From contig NZ_JADWYJ010000004.1 of NCBI RefSeq assembly GCF_021354595.1, positions 310,001 to 374,000 on the forward strand: 64,000 nt of DNA. The letters run 5' to 3'. The position numbers were made by a program, and so were the translations under genes. The notes under the pieces were generated by a model. It was not told the DNA's origin. It did not search any database and saw nothing but the letters and a program-made list of their open reading frames with translations. Source of the stretch: Maribellus sp. CM-23 (GTDB lineage: Bacteria; Bacteroidota; Bacteroidia; Bacteroidales; Prolixibacteraceae). Shown here piece after piece: positions 1 through 11,414 of the stretch (position 1 is the first letter of the stretch; the number at the start of each line of letters is the position of its first letter).

Positions 1-407
1 GGTTTGTCAACGACCTGATGGTGGACGGAAAGAAGTCGACTGCATACACTATTTTCTATGATACAATGAGTATGATCGAAAAACGTATGAAAGATTCTGA
101 AGTTGCCCCACTTGATGTTTGGAAAAAAGCATTGGAGAATATTACTCCTGCTGTTGAGGTTAAAAGCCGCCGTGTTGGTGGTGCTACTTTCCAGGTTCCG
201 ATGGAAATTCGTGCGGAAAGAAAAACTTCAATCAGTATCAAGAATATGATATTATTTGCCCGGAAACGTTCAGGCAAATCAATGGCCGATAAGTTGTCTG
301 CAGAAATTATTGCTGCTTTCAACGAAGAGGGTGGAGCTTACAAGAAGAAAGAAGATACCCACAGAATGGCTGAAGCAAACCGTGCATTCGCGCATTTCAG
401 ATTCTAG
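1..407 (+). CDS. rpsG: 30S ribosomal protein S7 (5'-truncated by window edge)
   Basis: Partial gene. The reading frame is open from the window edge (first full codon at 3) and begins [15 protein letters not shown], which belongs well inside S7; about 24 N-terminal residues should lie upstream. S7 nucleates assembly of the 3' domain of 16S rRNA and contacts the E-site tRNA. The visible 134 residues carry the usual VGGATFQVP segment and the C-terminal [15 protein letters not shown] end. It is followed 51 bases later by fusA, the standard str order, so rpsL is expected just outside the window. The ATG at 18 is an internal Met, not the start. Confidence 0.97.
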   Translation, partial: FVNDLMVDGKKSTAYTIFYDTMSMIEKRMKDSEVAPLDVWKKALENITPAVEVKSRRVGGATFQVPMEIRAERKTSISIKNMILFARKRSGKSMADKLSAEIIAAFNEEGGAYKKKEDTHRMAEANRAFAHFRF

Positions 408-458
408 TTTAGAGATATAGTATTTTGGTAAAATTTGATTAGAAAATTGGTTTAAAAA

Positions 459-2570
459 ATGGCTAAACAAGATCTGAAATATACAAGGAATATCGGTATC
501 ATGGCGCACATCGACGCCGGAAAAACAACCGTTTCAGAAAGGATTCTTTTCTATACTGGTTTGACTCACCGTTTGGGGGAAACTCACGATGGTTCAGCAA
601 CCATGGACTGGATGGAGCAAGAGCAGGAGAGAGGTATTACTATTACTTCGGCTGCCACAACAACTTTCTGGAACCACAAAGATATCGAGCACAAAATCAA
701 CATTATTGATACTCCCGGACACGTTGACTTTACTGTTGAGGTAGAGCGTTCGTTGAGGATTCTTGATGGTACTGTAGCTCTTTTCTGTGCCGTTGGTGGT
801 GTAGAAGCACAGTCGGAAACCGTTTGGCGTCAGGCTGAAAAATACGGCGTTCCGAGAATTGCTTTTGTAAACAAAATGGACCGTCAGGGTGCTGATTTCT
901 TTAACGTATACAACGATATCAAAGAAAAACTAGGTGCCAATCCGGTTCCAGTTCAGATTCCAATTGGAGCAGAAGAGAAATTTGAAGGTGTTATCGACCT
1001 GGTAGAAATGAAAGCTGTACGTTGGTACGACGATGAAAACACAGGTACAAGATACGCTCTTGAAGACATCCCTGCTGACCTGTTGGAACAAGCTGAAGAA
1101 TGGAAAGAAAAACTGGTTGAATCGGTAGCAGAAGTTGACGATGAGTTGATGGAACGTTATTTCGAAGATCCGGATTCTATCACAAAAGACGAAATGCTGG
1201 CAGTGATCCGTAAAGCAACCCTGAAAGGAATTATTATTCCGATGTTGTGTGGATCGGCCTTCAAAAATAAAGGTGTTCAGCGTTTGCTGGATGCTGTTTG
1301 TGAATTCTTGCCAAGCCCGCTGGATAAAGGCGAAATCAAAGGTATTAACCCGGACACTGACAAAGAAGTTATTCGTACGGCTAATGCTGATGAGCCACTG
1401 GCAGCGCTTGCATTTAAAATCGCTACCGACCCGTTTGTAGGTCGTTTGGCTTACATTCGTGTTTATTCAGGTACTTTGCATGGTGGTGATTCTGTTTACA
1501 ATTCTCGTACAGGGAAGAAGGAACGTATCTCACGTTTGTACCAGATGCACTCTAACAAACAGAATCCGAAAGACGAGATCGAAGCAGGTGATATCTGTGC
1601 TGCTGTAGGTTTTAAAGACATCCGTACAGGTGATACATTGGGTGATATTAAGAACCCTATTGTTCTGGAGAGTATGGATTTCCCGGAACCGGTAATTGGT
1701 ATCGCAGTAGAGCCTAAATCGCAGAAAGATGTAGATAAACTGTCAAACGGTTTGGCAAAACTGGCTGAAGAAGATCCAACTTTCGTGGTAAACACTGACC
1801 CGGATTCAGGACAGACTGTTATCCGTGGTATGGGTGAGCTTCACCTGGAAATTCTGGTTGACCGTTTGAAACGTGAGTTCAAAGTGGAATGTAACCAGGG
1901 GGCACCACAGGTTGCTTACAAAGAAGCGATCACTAATTCAGTTGAGTTGCGTGAGGTGTTCAAGAAACAAACCGGTGGTCGTGGTAAATTTGCCGATATC
2001 ATTGTGCGTGTTGAACCTGCTGCGGAAGGTCATGTCGGTCTTCAATTCGTAGACGAAGTAAAAGGTGGACGTATTCCGCGCGAATTCATTCCATCTGTTG
2101 AAAAAGGATTCAAAGATGCACTGTCAAACGGTCCGTTGGCTGGTTTCCCGGTCGACAGCTTAAAAGTTACTTTGCTGGACGGTTCGTTCCACGCAGTTGA
2201 CTCTGACCAGTTATCGTTCGAGATTTGTGCCCGCCAGGCGTTCAAAAGTGCAACTTCAAAAGCGAAACCTGTACTGTTGGAACCGATCATGAAACTGGAG
2301 ATCGTTACTCCTGAAGAATATATGGGTGATATCATTGGCGACCTTAACCGTCGTCGTGGTGAAGTTGCCGGTATGGAAGCAAAAGGTAATGCTAAAGTTA
2401 TCAATGCAAAAGTACCGCTGTCAGAACAGTTTGGTTATGTAACTGTATTGCGTACTCTTTCTTCAGGACGTGCTACGTCTTCGATGGAGTTTAGCCACTA
2501 CCACGAGGTGCCACGTAGTTTGGCAGAAAAAGTATTGGCAGAATGTAACGGAAAAGTTGATTTATTATAA
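459..2570 (+). CDS. fusA: Elongation factor G
   Basis: Translocation GTPase that moves tRNA-mRNA on the ribosome and, with RRF, recycles ribosomes. 703 residues, normal for EF-G. The P-loop is AHIDAGKTT (residues 16-24), followed by RGITI in switch I, DTPGH and NKMD for guanine recognition. Domains II-V follow, with the domain IV stretch [15 protein letters not shown] and a C-terminal domain V typical of the family. The ATG follows an A-rich leader (ttaaaaaatggc) rather than a Shine-Dalgarno site, as is common in Bacteroidota. It sits between rpsG and rpsJ, joining the str and S10 clusters. Bacteroidota often carry a second EF-G, but this operon copy is the canonical one. Confidence 0.98.
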   Translation: MAKQDLKYTRNIGIMAHIDAGKTTVSERILFYTGLTHRLGETHDGSATMDWMEQEQERGITITSAATTTFWNHKDIEHKINIIDTPGHVDFTVEVERSLRILDGTVALFCAVGGVEAQSETVWRQAEKYGVPRIAFVNKMDRQGADFFNVYNDIKEKLGANPVPVQIPIGAEEKFEGVIDLVEMKAVRWYDDENTGTRYALEDIPADLLEQAEEWKEKLVESVAEVDDELMERYFEDPDSITKDEMLAVIRKATLKGIIIPMLCGSAFKNKGVQRLLDAVCEFLPSPLDKGEIKGINPDTDKEVIRTANADEPLAALAFKIATDPFVGRLAYIRVYSGTLHGGDSVYNSRTGKKERISRLYQMHSNKQNPKDEIEAGDICAAVGFKDIRTGDTLGDIKNPIVLESMDFPEPVIGIAVEPKSQKDVDKLSNGLAKLAEEDPTFVVNTDPDSGQTVIRGMGELHLEILVDRLKREFKVECNQGAPQVAYKEAITNSVELREVFKKQTGGRGKFADIIVRVEPAAEGHVGLQFVDEVKGGRIPREFIPSVEKGFKDALSNGPLAGFPVDSLKVTLLDGSFHAVDSDQLSFEICARQAFKSATSKAKPVLLEPIMKLEIVTPEEYMGDIIGDLNRRRGEVAGMEAKGNAKVINAKVPLSEQFGYVTVLRTLSSGRATSSMEFSHYHEVPRSLAEKVLAECNGKVDLL

Positions 2571-2591
2571 TAATTATAACAATTTTCTCTT

Positions 2592-2897
2592 ATGAGTCAG
2601 AAGATCAGGATTAAGCTGAAATCGTACGATCACAACTTGGTAGACAAGTCGGCTGAGAAAATCGTTAAAACCGTAAAAACTACGGGTGCTGTAGTAAGTG
2701 GTCCTATTCCACTTCCTACTCACCGCAGGGTTTTTACTGTTTTGCGTTCAACCTTCGTAAATAAAAAATCGAGGGAACAATTTCAGTTGTCTTCATACAA
2801 ACGTTTGATCGACATCTACAGCTCAACCGCAAAAACAATTGACGCATTAATGAAGCTGGAACTTCCCAGTGGCGTCGAAGTAGAAATTAAAGTTTGA
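2592..2897 (+). CDS. rpsJ: 30S ribosomal protein S10
   Basis: 101 residues, normal length. It has the S10 signatures [20 protein letters not shown] at the N-terminus and [14 protein letters not shown] in the middle. S10 belongs to the 3' head domain of the 30S subunit; family members also join NusB in transcription antitermination. It starts 21 bases after fusA with no visible terminator or promoter, so the S10 cluster is probably co-transcribed with str. Confidence 0.97.
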   Translation: MSQKIRIKLKSYDHNLVDKSAEKIVKTVKTTGAVVSGPIPLPTHRRVFTVLRSTFVNKKSREQFQLSSYKRLIDIYSSTAKTIDALMKLELPSGVEVEIKV

Positions 2898-2918
2898 TAA
2901 TCTAAAGTAGTCGAAAAA

Positions 2919-3548
2919 ATGGCTGGTATTATTGGAAAAAAAATCGGAATGACATCCGTATTCAGTGTTGAGGGGAAAAACATCCCATGCACTGTGATTG
3001 AGGCCGGACCTTGTGTTGTTACACAAGTGAAGACCCAAGAGACCGACGGCTACGAAGCGCTGCAGTTAGCTTATGGCGACAAAAAAGACAAGCACGCCAC
3101 TAAAGCAGAAGTAGGGCACTTTAAAAAGGCCGGAACTTCGCCAAAGCGCAAAGTAGTAGAGTTTCATAACACCTATCAGGAAGAATTTGAACTCGGACAA
3201 GAAATTGACGTAACTATTTTCCAGGAAAAAGATTACGTTGATATCGTTGGAGTATCAAAAGGAAAAGGCTTCCAGGGCGTAGTTAAAAGACACAATTTCC
3301 GTGGGGTAAACGATGCCACACACGGTCAGCACAACAGGCTGAGAGCACCCGGTTCTATCGGAGCTTCTTCATGGCCTTCACGTGTTTTCAAAGGAATGCG
3401 CATGGCAGGTAGAGACGGTAACAAAACCGTTACTATCGAGAACCTGGAAGTATTGAAAGTAATTCCTGAGAAGAATGTAATTGTGGTAAAAGGTTCAGTA
3501 CCTGGAGCCAAAGGTTCATACATAATTATTAGAAAGCAATGGAACTAA
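2919..3548 (+). CDS. rplC: 50S ribosomal protein L3
   Basis: 209 residues. The start [15 protein letters not shown] and the motif [13 protein letters not shown] (GKGFQG loop) are diagnostic of bacterial L3, an early-assembly protein whose loop reaches the peptidyl transferase centre. Its last codons (RKQWN) overlap the start of rplD by 10 bases in another frame, which implies translational coupling. Confidence 0.97.
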   Translation: MAGIIGKKIGMTSVFSVEGKNIPCTVIEAGPCVVTQVKTQETDGYEALQLAYGDKKDKHATKAEVGHFKKAGTSPKRKVVEFHNTYQEEFELGQEIDVTIFQEKDYVDIVGVSKGKGFQGVVKRHNFRGVNDATHGQHNRLRAPGSIGASSWPSRVFKGMRMAGRDGNKTVTIENLEVLKVIPEKNVIVVKGSVPGAKGSYIIIRKQWN

Positions 3549-4168
3549 GCGTACTGAATATAGAAGGAAAAGAAACCGGAAGAAAAGTCACTTTAAGCGA
3601 CCAGATTTTCGGTATTGAGCCCAGCGACCACGCCATTTATTTGGATGTAAAACAATACATGGCAAATCAGCGCCAGGGAACAAGCAAGAGCAAGGAACGT
3701 GGTGAGATTGCCGGAAGTACCCGTAAAATCAAACGTCAGAAAGGAACCGGTACTGCACGTGCAGGTAGCATTAAGTCGCCTGTATTCCGTGGTGGTGGTA
3801 CAATTTTTGGCCCGCGTCCGCGTACTTATGGCTTTAAGCTGAACAAAAAAGTGAAGCAATTGGCCCGTAAATCGGCTTTGACTTACAAAGCAAGCGAAAA
3901 AAGTATTTTGGTTTTGGAAGATTTCAATTTCGAAGCTCCAAAAACAAAAGAAATGGTAGCCTTGAAAAGCAATCTGCAAATAGCTGAAAAAAAGGCACTT
4001 TTCGTTTTACCGGCTGAAAATAATAACATATATTTGTCCTCCAGAAATTTACAGGACGTATCGGTTGTAACTGCTTCTGAGTTAAATACTTATCAGATTC
4101 TTAACGCAAAAACAATTATTCTTTGCGAAGGATCTGTTGCGAAAATTGAAGAAGCATTTAAACTTTAA
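3539..4168 (+). CDS. rplD: 50S ribosomal protein L4
   Basis: 209 residues with the L4 arm motif [19 protein letters not shown], followed by [13 protein letters not shown]. The loop lines the peptide exit tunnel. In Escherichia coli L4 also represses its own S10 operon through the mRNA leader; no such leader is visible here. The ATG at 3539 lies inside the end of rplC (10-base overlap), and the next in-frame Met would cut into the conserved N-terminus. Confidence 0.97.
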   Translation: MELSVLNIEGKETGRKVTLSDQIFGIEPSDHAIYLDVKQYMANQRQGTSKSKERGEIAGSTRKIKRQKGTGTARAGSIKSPVFRGGGTIFGPRPRTYGFKLNKKVKQLARKSALTYKASEKSILVLEDFNFEAPKTKEMVALKSNLQIAEKKALFVLPAENNNIYLSSRNLQDVSVVTASELNTYQILNAKTIILCEGSVAKIEEAFKL

Positions 4169-4180
4169 CGGAAAAAGAAG

Positions 4181-4471
4181 ATGGATATTTTAGTAAAACC
4201 ATTAGTTACAGAAAAAATGACCGACCAGTCGGAGCGTTTTAACCGTTACGGTTTTGTGGTAGATCGCAGAGCAAGTAAACCGCAGATTAAAAAGGCCGTT
4301 GAAAGCCTTTATAATGTGACGGTTGAAACCGTGAATACCATGGTTTATGGCGGCAAAGTGAAATCGAGATATACCAAAGGCGGTATCATCACCGGAAAAA
4401 CATCTGCTTACAAAAAAGCAATTGTTACTTTGGTAGAAGGAGATAGTATTGACTTTTATAGTAATATCTAA
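4181..4471 (+). CDS. rplW: 50S ribosomal protein L23
   Basis: 96 residues beginning MDILVKPLVTEKMTDQ. The core YGFVVDRRASKPQIKKAVE matches the L23/L25e family. L23 sits at the tunnel exit and is the docking site for trigger factor and SRP. It is spaced 12 bases from rplD and 6 from rplB within the S10 cluster. Confidence 0.96.
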   Translation: MDILVKPLVTEKMTDQSERFNRYGFVVDRRASKPQIKKAVESLYNVTVETVNTMVYGGKVKSRYTKGGIITGKTSAYKKAIVTLVEGDSIDFYSNI

Positions 4472-4477
4472 TATAAA

Positions 4478-5302
<825 letters not shown>

Positions 5303-5317
5303 TAAAGAGGAATAATT

Positions 5318-5587
5318 ATGAGTCGTTCATTAAAAAAAGGTCCTTTTATCGATTTCAAGCTTGAAAGCAAGGTGTTGGCGATGAATGATACCAACAAAAA
5401 ATCGGTGGTGAAGACATGGGCCAGGGCATCAGTAATTTCTCCTGACTTTGTAGGACATACTATTGCAGTACATAACGGAAACAAGTTTATCCCGGTTTAC
5501 GTCACCGAAAACATGGTGGGACACCGTTTGGGTGAATTTGCTCCGACCCGCACTTTCAGGGGGCATGCTGGTAATAAGAAAAGATAA
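5318..5587 (+). CDS. rpsS: 30S ribosomal protein S19
   Basis: 89 residues with the S19 hallmarks [12 protein letters not shown], the long central helix region, and the C-terminal [17 protein letters not shown]19 pairs with S13 in the 30S head near the A-site tRNA. A weak AGAGGAA purine stretch precedes the ATG. Confidence 0.97.
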   Translation: MSRSLKKGPFIDFKLESKVLAMNDTNKKSVVKTWARASVISPDFVGHTIAVHNGNKFIPVYVTENMVGHRLGEFAPTRTFRGHAGNKKR

Positions 5588-5615
5588 GGCATTTAAAATT
5601 TAAAAAGTAAGTACA

Positions 5616-6035
5616 ATGGGTGCCAGAAAAAGACTAGCAGCTGAACAAAGAAAAGAAGAAAAAAAGCAACAATATTTTGCTGTTTTAAGAAACTGCCCAA
5701 CTTCTCCTCGTAAGATGAGACTGGTGGCTGATATGATTCGCGGCATGGAGGTAAACAAAGCGCTCGACGTTTTGAAATTCTCCTCAAAAGAAGCATCAGG
5801 CCGGGTAGAGAAACTTCTTCTTTCAGCCATTGCCAATTGGCAGGCTAAAAACGAAGGAGTTCGTTTAGAAGAAAGTGAACTTTATGTATCTCGAATCATG
5901 GTTGATTCAGGTCGTATTCTGAAGAGATTACGTCCGGCTCCCCAGGGCCGTGCTCACCGTATCAGAAAACGTTCCAACCATGTAACGATTTACGTAGATA
6001 GTAAAGAAAGTGTTGTTGAAGAAAATCTTAATTAA
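5616..6035 (+). CDS. rplV: 50S ribosomal protein L22
   Basis: 139 residues, slightly longer than E. coli L22 (110) because of a charged N-terminal extension ([10 protein letters not shown]). The core [17 protein letters not shown] and the hairpin motif [14 protein letters not shown] near the C-terminus identify it. The beta-hairpin lines the exit tunnel, where macrolide-resistance changes are known to occur. Confidence 0.96.
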   Translation: MGARKRLAAEQRKEEKKQQYFAVLRNCPTSPRKMRLVADMIRGMEVNKALDVLKFSSKEASGRVEKLLLSAIANWQAKNEGVRLEESELYVSRIMVDSGRILKRLRPAPQGRAHRIRKRSNHVTIYVDSKESVVEENLN

Positions 6036-6040
6036 TACAC

Positions 6041-6769
6041 ATGGGACAAAAAGTAAATCCGATAGCAAATCGTTTGGGATTCATCAAAGGATGGGACTCA
6101 AATTGGTTCGGTGGTGACAATTATGGCGACAAGCTGGTGGAAGACCAGAAGATCAGGAAATACCTGAACGCTCGTTTAGCCAAAGCCAGCATCTCAAGAA
6201 TCGTTATCGAACGTACCTTGAAGCTGATTACCATCACCGTTCATACTTCACGTCCGGGTATTATTATTGGTAAAGGCGGTCAGGAAGTTGACAAACTGAA
6301 AGAAGAGCTGAAAAAACTTACCAATAAAGAGGTACAGATCAACATTTTCGAGATCAAACGTCCTGAACTCGATGCTAAGATCGTAGCAAGTAATATTGCA
6401 CGTCAGATCGAAGGTAAAATTGCTTACCGCAGGGCAGTGAAAATGGCCATTGCATCCACCATGAGAATGGGAGCCGAAGGAATCAAAGTATTGGTTTCAG
6501 GTAGGTTGAACGGAGCAGAAATGGCTCGCTCTGAGATGTATAAAGACGGCCGTACACCGCTTCACACTTTGCGTGCCGATATCGACTACGCATTAGCAGA
6601 AGCCCTGACTAAAACCGGTTTAATCGGTGTAAAAGTCTGGATTTGTAAAGGCATGGTTTATGGAAATCGCGACCTTTCTCCAAATGTTGGACAAAAATCA
6701 CAACAAGGTGGACGTCATCAAGGCGGAAACAAAGGTGGCGGCGGCAACCGTAGAGGTAGAAGAAAATAG
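6041..6769 (+). CDS. rpsC: 30S ribosomal protein S3
   Basis: 242 residues. It starts [20 protein letters not shown], has a type II KH domain with the [15 protein letters not shown] loop (about residues 75-90), and the C-terminal S3 domain with [12 protein letters not shown]. The tail is rich in Gly, Gln and Arg and probably disordered. S3 forms part of the mRNA entry channel with S4 and S5. It lies 5 bases after rplV. Confidence 0.97.
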   Translation: MGQKVNPIANRLGFIKGWDSNWFGGDNYGDKLVEDQKIRKYLNARLAKASISRIVIERTLKLITITVHTSRPGIIIGKGGQEVDKLKEELKKLTNKEVQINIFEIKRPELDAKIVASNIARQIEGKIAYRRAVKMAIASTMRMGAEGIKVLVSGRLNGAEMARSEMYKDGRTPLHTLRADIDYALAEALTKTGLIGVKVWICKGMVYGNRDLSPNVGQKSQQGGRHQGGNKGGGGNRRGRRK

Positions 6770-6797
6770 TGGTATAACACTCACAATCTGAAAAAGA

Positions 6798-7220
6798 ATG
6801 TTACAGCCGAAAAAAGTAAAATTTAGAAGAGTACAGAAGGGCCGAATGAAAGGTAACGCTCAGCGCGGTACTGAATTGGCATTCGGTTCATTTGGAATAA
6901 AGACGTTGGAAGAGACTTGGATTACCGGTCGCCAAATTGAAGCGGCGAGGGTTGCGGTAACACGTCATATGCAACGTCGTGGTCAAATATGGATCAGAAT
7001 TTTCCCCGATAAACCTATTACCAAAAAACCTGCGGAAGTACGTATGGGTAAAGGTAAAGGTGCTCCTGAGGCATTTGTTGCTCCGGTATCTCCGGGTCGC
7101 ATAATCATCGAAGCAGAAGGTGTGCCATTCGCAATGGCAAAAGAAGCTTTGAGATTGGCAGCTCAGAAACTTCCGGTAAAGACAAAATTTGTGGTTAGAC
7201 GTGATTATGTTGAAGAATAA
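6798..7220 (+). CDS. rplP: 50S ribosomal protein L16
   Basis: 140 residues. [19 protein letters not shown] is the L16 N-terminus; [11 protein letters not shown]-like sequence and [15 protein letters not shown] follow. L16 organises the A-site region of the 50S subunit; in many bacteria an Arg in the MGKGKG region is hydroxylated. It follows rpsC by 28 bases. Confidence 0.97.
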   Translation: MLQPKKVKFRRVQKGRMKGNAQRGTELAFGSFGIKTLEETWITGRQIEAARVAVTRHMQRRGQIWIRIFPDKPITKKPAEVRMGKGKGAPEAFVAPVSPGRIIIEAEGVPFAMAKEALRLAAQKLPVKTKFVVRRDYVEE

Positions 7221-7233
7221 AAATTGGTGAATC

Positions 7234-7437
7234 ATGAAAATTACTGAAATCAAAGAATTGACGAGCAAAGAGATCGTCGAAAGGTTACAGTCCGAAAAGG
7301 AAACCTTGGTTCGCCTAAGACTTAGCCACGCAGTTTCTCCGCTTGAGAACACTAATAAACTTAGAGAAAGCAAGCAGACAATTGCACGGTTGAAAACTGT
7401 TCTTCGCGATAGAGAATTAAACGAAAATCAGAATTAA
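7234..7437 (+). CDS. rpmC: 50S ribosomal protein L29
   Basis: 67 residues, a two-helix L29. The opening MKITEIKELTSKEIVERLQ and the central RLRLSHAVSPLENTNKLRE are typical. It sits at the tunnel exit beside L23, between rplP and rpsQ as usual in S10 clusters. Confidence 0.95.
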   Translation: MKITEIKELTSKEIVERLQSEKETLVRLRLSHAVSPLENTNKLRESKQTIARLKTVLRDRELNENQN

Positions 7438-7443
7438 TCAACG

Positions 7444-7710
7444 ATGGAAGAAAATAAATCAAGAAATCTCAGGAAAGAGAGAGTCGGGATCGTTGTCAGT
7501 GATAAGATGGACAAATCAATTGTGGTGGCTGAAAAACGTAAAGTGAAGCACCCGATCTATGGTAAGTTCGTTAACAAAACGACCAAATTCCATGTCCATG
7601 ATGAGAAAAATGATTGCCACGTAGGTGATGTTGTAAGGATTATGGAAACACGTCCTTTAAGCAAAACCAAATGCTGGCGAGTAGTTGAAGTAATTGAAAG
7701 AGCGAAGTAA
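7444..7710 (+). CDS. rpsQ: 30S ribosomal protein S17
   Basis: 88 residues. The OB-fold protein S17 is recognised by [19 protein letters not shown] and [10 protein letters not shown] near residue 40, plus [16 protein letters not shown] near the C-terminus. It binds helix 11 of 16S rRNA and is a primary binder of the 5' domain. It marks the end of the S10 part of the run. Confidence 0.97.
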   Translation: MEENKSRNLRKERVGIVVSDKMDKSIVVAEKRKVKHPIYGKFVNKTTKFHVHDEKNDCHVGDVVRIMETRPLSKTKCWRVVEVIERAK

Positions 7711-7712
7711 TC

Positions 7713-8078
7713 ATGATACAACAAGAATCAAGATGTTCGGTAGCCGATAACAGTGGCGCAAAAGAAGTTCTTTGTATTCGTGTATTAGGCGGAACAAGGA
7801 AACGCTATGCTTCTGTAGGCGACACGGTAGTGGTTACTGTGAAAAGTGCATTGCCAAACGGCGGTATCAAAAAAGGTACTGTGTCGAAAGCAATTGTTGT
7901 ACGTACTAAAAAAGAAATTCGTCGCCAGGATGGATCTTACATCCGTTTCGACGATAACGCTGTAGTACTGTTAAACAACGCCGGCGAGATGCGTGGAACA
8001 CGTATTTTCGGGCCAATTGCACGTGAATTGCGGGAGAAGAATATGAAAATTGTTTCACTCGCACCTGAAGTACTGTAA
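7713..8078 (+). CDS. rplN: 50S ribosomal protein L14
   Basis: 121 residues, first gene of the spc part. [19 protein letters not shown] and the end [22 protein letters not shown] are diagnostic. L14 forms the B8 inter-subunit bridge and is the binding site of the silencing factor RsfS. It follows rpsQ by only 2 bases, so there is no room for a separate spc promoter. Confidence 0.98.
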   Translation: MIQQESRCSVADNSGAKEVLCIRVLGGTRKRYASVGDTVVVTVKSALPNGGIKKGTVSKAIVVRTKKEIRRQDGSYIRFDDNAVVLLNNAGEMRGTRIFGPIARELREKNMKIVSLAPEVL

Positions 8079-8095
8079 TTAGAAAAAAGCTCAAA

Positions 8096-8419
8096 ATGCA
8101 GAAAAAGTTACACATAAAAAAAGGTGACACTGTGGTTGTGATTACTGGCAACGACAAAGGCCGTAAAGGTCGCGTGTTGGAAGTAATCCGTAAAACCGAC
8201 AGAGCAATTGTAGAAGGTGTAAACATGATCAAGAAACATACCAAGCCTAACGCGAAATCGCCGCAGGGAGGTATTATTGAACAGGAAGCACCAGTGCACA
8301 TTTCCAACCTTATGTTGGTTGATCCAAAATCAGGACAAGCAACGCGTGTGGGTAGGAAATTGAATGACGATGGTAAATTAGTTCGTATTTCGAAAAAATC
8401 AGGAGAGGAGATTAAGTAA
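8096..8419 (+). CDS. rplX: 50S ribosomal protein L24
   Basis: 107 residues with a KOW motif near the N-terminus ([20 protein letters not shown]) and the downstream [15 protein letters not shown]24 is an early-assembly protein of the 50S subunit. Its stop codon shares one base with the start of rplE (TAATG), so the two are translationally coupled. Confidence 0.97.
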   Translation: MQKKLHIKKGDTVVVITGNDKGRKGRVLEVIRKTDRAIVEGVNMIKKHTKPNAKSPQGGIIEQEAPVHISNLMLVDPKSGQATRVGRKLNDDGKLVRISKKSGEEIK

Positions 8420-8976
8420 TGGCTTACGTACCAACTCTTAAAAAGAAATATCAGGAAGAAATTGTACCTGCCCTAAAGAAAGAGTTCGATTACTCTTCTG
8501 TAATGCAGGTTCCGAAGTTGGAAAAAATAGTTCTTAACCAAGGTGTTGGAGCAGCAATCGCCGATAAAAAGCTGATTGACGTAGCTCAAACCGAAATGAC
8601 AAAAATTGCCGGTCAAAAAGCCGTACTAACCTTGTCAAAAAAGGACATCTCCAATTTCAAATTGAGAAAGAAAATGCCTATTGGTGTTCGCGTAACTTTG
8701 CGTCGTAACCAAATGTATGAGTTCCTGGATCGCTTGATCGCTGTGGCACTGCCACGTATCCGCGACTTCAAAGGAATTGAAAGCAAAATGGACGGGCAAG
8801 GTAACTACACATTAGGTGTTCCGGAACAGATTATTTTCCCTGAGATCGTGCTTGACAAAGTAAGCAAGATCAATGGAATGAATATTACCTTTGTCACTTC
8901 TGCAAATACCGACGAAGAAGGATTTGCTTTGTTGAAAGAATTAGGTTTACCATTTAAAAACGTAAAAAAGAACTAA
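8419..8976 (+). CDS. rplE: 50S ribosomal protein L5
   Basis: 185 residues. Typical L5 features: [14 protein letters not shown] near residue 31, the [19 protein letters not shown] segment, and [15 protein letters not shown]5 binds 5S rRNA in the central protuberance with L18 and contacts P-site tRNA. The ATG overlaps the rplX stop. Confidence 0.98.
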   Translation: MAYVPTLKKKYQEEIVPALKKEFDYSSVMQVPKLEKIVLNQGVGAAIADKKLIDVAQTEMTKIAGQKAVLTLSKKDISNFKLRKKMPIGVRVTLRRNQMYEFLDRLIAVALPRIRDFKGIESKMDGQGNYTLGVPEQIIFPEIVLDKVSKINGMNITFVTSANTDEEGFALLKELGLPFKNVKKN

Positions 8977-8979
8977 GCA

Positions 8980-9249
8980 ATGGCTAAGGAATCAATGAAA
9001 GCACGCGAAGTTAAACGTGCAAAATTAGTTGAGAAATATGCCGAAAAACGTGCCAGGCTGAAAGAAGAAGGCGACTATGTTGGTTTGCAGAAACTTCCTA
9101 AAAATTCGTCTAAAATTCGTTTGCACAACCGTTGCAAACTAACCGGACGTCCGAAAGGATACATGCGCCAATTCGGTATCAGCAGGATTGATTTTAGGGA
9201 AATGGCCTCTAATGGTTTGATCCCCGGAGTTAAAAAGGCAAGTTGGTAA
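8980..9249 (+). CDS. rpsN: 30S ribosomal protein S14 (long, zinc-free form)
   Basis: 89 residues, the long form. The zinc-ribbon positions are lost: the region reads [19 protein letters not shown], keeping one Cys where the zinc form has four, so this is the C-minus type that needs no zinc. [20 protein letters not shown] is a standard N-terminus. S14 joins the 30S head late in assembly. It lies 3 bases after rplE. Confidence 0.97.
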   Translation: MAKESMKAREVKRAKLVEKYAEKRARLKEEGDYVGLQKLPKNSSKIRLHNRCKLTGRPKGYMRQFGISRIDFREMASNGLIPGVKKASW

Positions 9250-9268
9250 TCGTTAAAAAACTTGAGAA

Positions 9269-9676
9269 ATGAGTAAAGTAACAGATCCAATAGCAGATTA
9301 TCTGACAAGGGTAAGAAATGCAATCATGGCTAAACACCGTGTGGTTGATATTCCTGCTTCAAATATGAAAAAGGAAATAACAAAATTGTTGAAAGACAAA
9401 GGTTATATCCTGAATTATAAATTCGAAGAAGAAGTAGGTTACCAGGGAAACATTAAGATTGCATTGAAATACAATCCGGAGACAAAAGTATCTGCAATTA
9501 AAGCGTTAGAACGCGTAAGTAAACCAGGTTTGCGTCAGTATTGTGATAGCACAAGTATTCCACGCGTACTAAATGGTTTAGGCATAGCAATTATCTCTAC
9601 CTCAAAAGGTGTTATCACCGATAAAGAGGCTCGCGAGCTGAATGTAGGTGGAGAAGTTTTATGTTACGTATATTAA
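9269..9676 (+). CDS. rpsH: 30S ribosomal protein S8
   Basis: 135 residues. [13 protein letters not shown] at the N-terminus and the C-terminal signature [20 protein letters not shown] identify S8. It binds helix 21 of 16S rRNA and, in E. coli, represses translation of the spc operon by binding a similar site in the L5 mRNA; no such mimic was identified by eye here. Confidence 0.97.
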   Translation: MSKVTDPIADYLTRVRNAIMAKHRVVDIPASNMKKEITKLLKDKGYILNYKFEEEVGYQGNIKIALKYNPETKVSAIKALERVSKPGLRQYCDSTSIPRVLNGLGIAIISTSKGVITDKEARELNVGGEVLCYVY

Positions 9677-9691
9677 AAAGGAGGAACGGTC

Positions 9692-10252
9692 ATGTCAAGA
9701 ATAGGTAAATTACCCATTACAATTCCTGCCGGAGTAGAAGTTAAAGTAAGCGACGAGAACGTTGTGAGCGTTAAAGGACCTCTGGGAGAATTGTTTCAAA
9801 AAGTTGACCCGGCTATTGAAGTTGCCGTTGAAGACGGAACAATCAATGTTAGCAGGGGCAGCGATGCAAAACGTGAAAAGTCGATGCATGGACTATACCG
9901 CGCCTTGGTGAATAATATGGTAGAAGGTGTATCAAAAGGCTACGAATTAAAACTCGAACTTGTTGGGGTTGGATATCGTGTCGAATTGATGCCCGATAAC
10001 GTACTCGACCTTGTGTTGGGTTTCGCTCACCATACTTACATCCAGCTTCCTTCTGAAATAAAAGTTGAAGCATTATCTGATAAACGTAGCAACCCGACTA
10101 TTACCCTGAGGTGTCACGATAAACAATTGATTGGTCAGGCTGCCGCAAAAATCAGATCGTTCCGTAAACCTGAACCATATAAAGGTAAAGGTATTAAGTT
10201 TGTTGGCGAAGTATTGAGACGTAAAGCTGGTAAAGCAGCCGGGAAAAAATAA
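9692..10252 (+). CDS. rplF: 50S ribosomal protein L6
   Basis: 186 residues, two tandem L6 folds. MSRIGKLPITIPAGVEV begins the protein, and the second domain ends with PEPYKGKGIKFVGEVLRRKAG. An unusually clear Shine-Dalgarno sequence for this organism (aaaggaggaac, about 9677-9687) precedes the ATG. L6 lies near the factor-binding site of the 50S subunit. Confidence 0.98.
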   Translation: MSRIGKLPITIPAGVEVKVSDENVVSVKGPLGELFQKVDPAIEVAVEDGTINVSRGSDAKREKSMHGLYRALVNNMVEGVSKGYELKLELVGVGYRVELMPDNVLDLVLGFAHHTYIQLPSEIKVEALSDKRSNPTITLRCHDKQLIGQAAAKIRSFRKPEPYKGKGIKFVGEVLRRKAGKAAGKK

Positions 10253-10273
10253 TATCTAAAAAGATTCATTATT

Positions 10274-10630
10274 ATGGCATTAACAAAAGTTCAAAGGCGA
10301 GCAAGAATAAAAAGCCGCGTACGTACAGTTGTTTCCGGCACAGCAGAACGTCCAAGATTGAGTGTTTTCAGAAGTAACAAACAGATCTACGCTCAACTGA
10401 TTGATGATGTACAAGGAACAACTTTATGTGCTGCCTCTTCATCCGACAAAGCAATTATTGCAGCTGCCGGAACAAAGACAGAAAAAGCAGCACTGGTAGG
10501 AAAAGCTGTAGCTGAAAAAGCAATCGCAGCTGGTATCACTGAAGTTGTGTTCGATAGAAATGGTTATTTATACCACGGAAGAGTTAAACAATTAGCTGAC
10601 GCTGCCCGCGAAGGTGGCCTTAAATTCTAA
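10274..10630 (+). CDS. rplR: 50S ribosomal protein L18
   Basis: 118 residues. The Arg-rich N-terminus ([12 protein letters not shown]), then [20 protein letters not shown] and [19 protein letters not shown], match bacterial L18, a 5S rRNA binder. It keeps the usual place between rplF and rpsE. Confidence 0.97.
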   Translation: MALTKVQRRARIKSRVRTVVSGTAERPRLSVFRSNKQIYAQLIDDVQGTTLCAASSSDKAIIAAAGTKTEKAALVGKAVAEKAIAAGITEVVFDRNGYLYHGRVKQLADAAREGGLKF

Positions 10631-10636
10631 GATATC

Positions 10637-11152
10637 ATGGCGAAAGTAAGTAACAAAGTAAAAACGAGCGACCTGGAATTAAAAGACAGGTTGGTAGCCA
10701 TTAATCGTGTAACCAAAGTAACAAAAGGTGGACGTACATTCAGTTTCTCTGCCATTGTTGTAGTGGGCGACGAAAAAGGAATCGTAGGATGGGGCCTTGG
10801 AAAAGCAAGTGAAGTAACAACTGCGATTTCGAAAGGTGTAGATGCAGCTAAAAAGAACCTCGTGAAAATTCCGGTAATTAACGGGACAATTCCTCACGAA
10901 CAAACTGCCAAATTTGGTGGCGCCGATGTATTACTGAAGCCTGCCACATCGGGTACCGGAGTAAAAGCCGGTGGTGCGATGCGCGCAGTACTTGAGAGTG
11001 TTGGTATTCACGACATTTTGGCTAAGTCAAAAGGCTCTTCCAACCCACATAACCTGGTAAAAGCAACTATGGCTGCTTTGCTTGAAATGAGGGATGCATA
11101 TACAGTAGCCCAACACAGAGGTGTTTCATTAGAAAAAGTTTTTAAAGGATAA
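10637..11152 (+). CDS. rpsE: 30S ribosomal protein S5
   Basis: 171 residues: N-terminal double-stranded-RNA-binding-like domain ([20 protein letters not shown]) and C-terminal domain with [20 protein letters not shown]5 contributes to decoding fidelity and the mRNA entry channel. It is 6 bases after rplR and 6 before rpmD. Confidence 0.98.
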   Translation: MAKVSNKVKTSDLELKDRLVAINRVTKVTKGGRTFSFSAIVVVGDEKGIVGWGLGKASEVTTAISKGVDAAKKNLVKIPVINGTIPHEQTAKFGGADVLLKPATSGTGVKAGGAMRAVLESVGIHDILAKSKGSSNPHNLVKATMAALLEMRDAYTVAQHRGVSLEKVFKG

Positions 11153-11158
11153 CACGTT

Positions 11159-11341
11159 ATGGCTAAGCTAAAAATTACACAAGTAAAAAGCAGTATCGGT
11201 TCAACAAAACGCCAAAAGGCAACACTTGAGGCATTGGGATTAACCAAACTCAATAATCCGGTTGAACACGAAGCTACTCCTCAAATTGTTGGCATGGTTA
11301 ACAAATTGAGACATTTAATTAGTGTTGAAGAAGTTAAGTAA
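11159..11341 (+). CDS. rpmD: 50S ribosomal protein L30
   Basis: 60 residues. MAKLKITQVKSSIGSTKRQK and the later GMVNKLRHLISVEEV match the small bacterial L30. Its stop is followed by a 73-base spacer with a strong hairpin before rplO, the longest gap in this part of the operon. Confidence 0.95.
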   Translation: MAKLKITQVKSSIGSTKRQKATLEALGLTKLNNPVEHEATPQIVGMVNKLRHLISVEEVK

Positions 11342-11351
11342 TATTTCAAAC

Positions 11352-11382
11352 ATTGGAACAGGCCTTTGGGCCTTGTTCCAAT
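11352..11382 (+). promoter_or_regulatory. Hairpin in the rpmD-rplO spacer, without U-tract
   Basis: A 13-bp stem with one bulged T: left arm attggaacaggcc (11352-11364), loop tttg, right arm ggccttgttccaat (11369-11382). No T-run follows (tgttgaaagaaac), so it does not look like a Rho-independent terminator. An RNA-processing, attenuation or stabilising element is possible; the function is unknown. Confidence 0.55.
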
Positions 11383-11414
11383 TGTTGAAAGAAACATTTT
11401 AATCATAATATATT

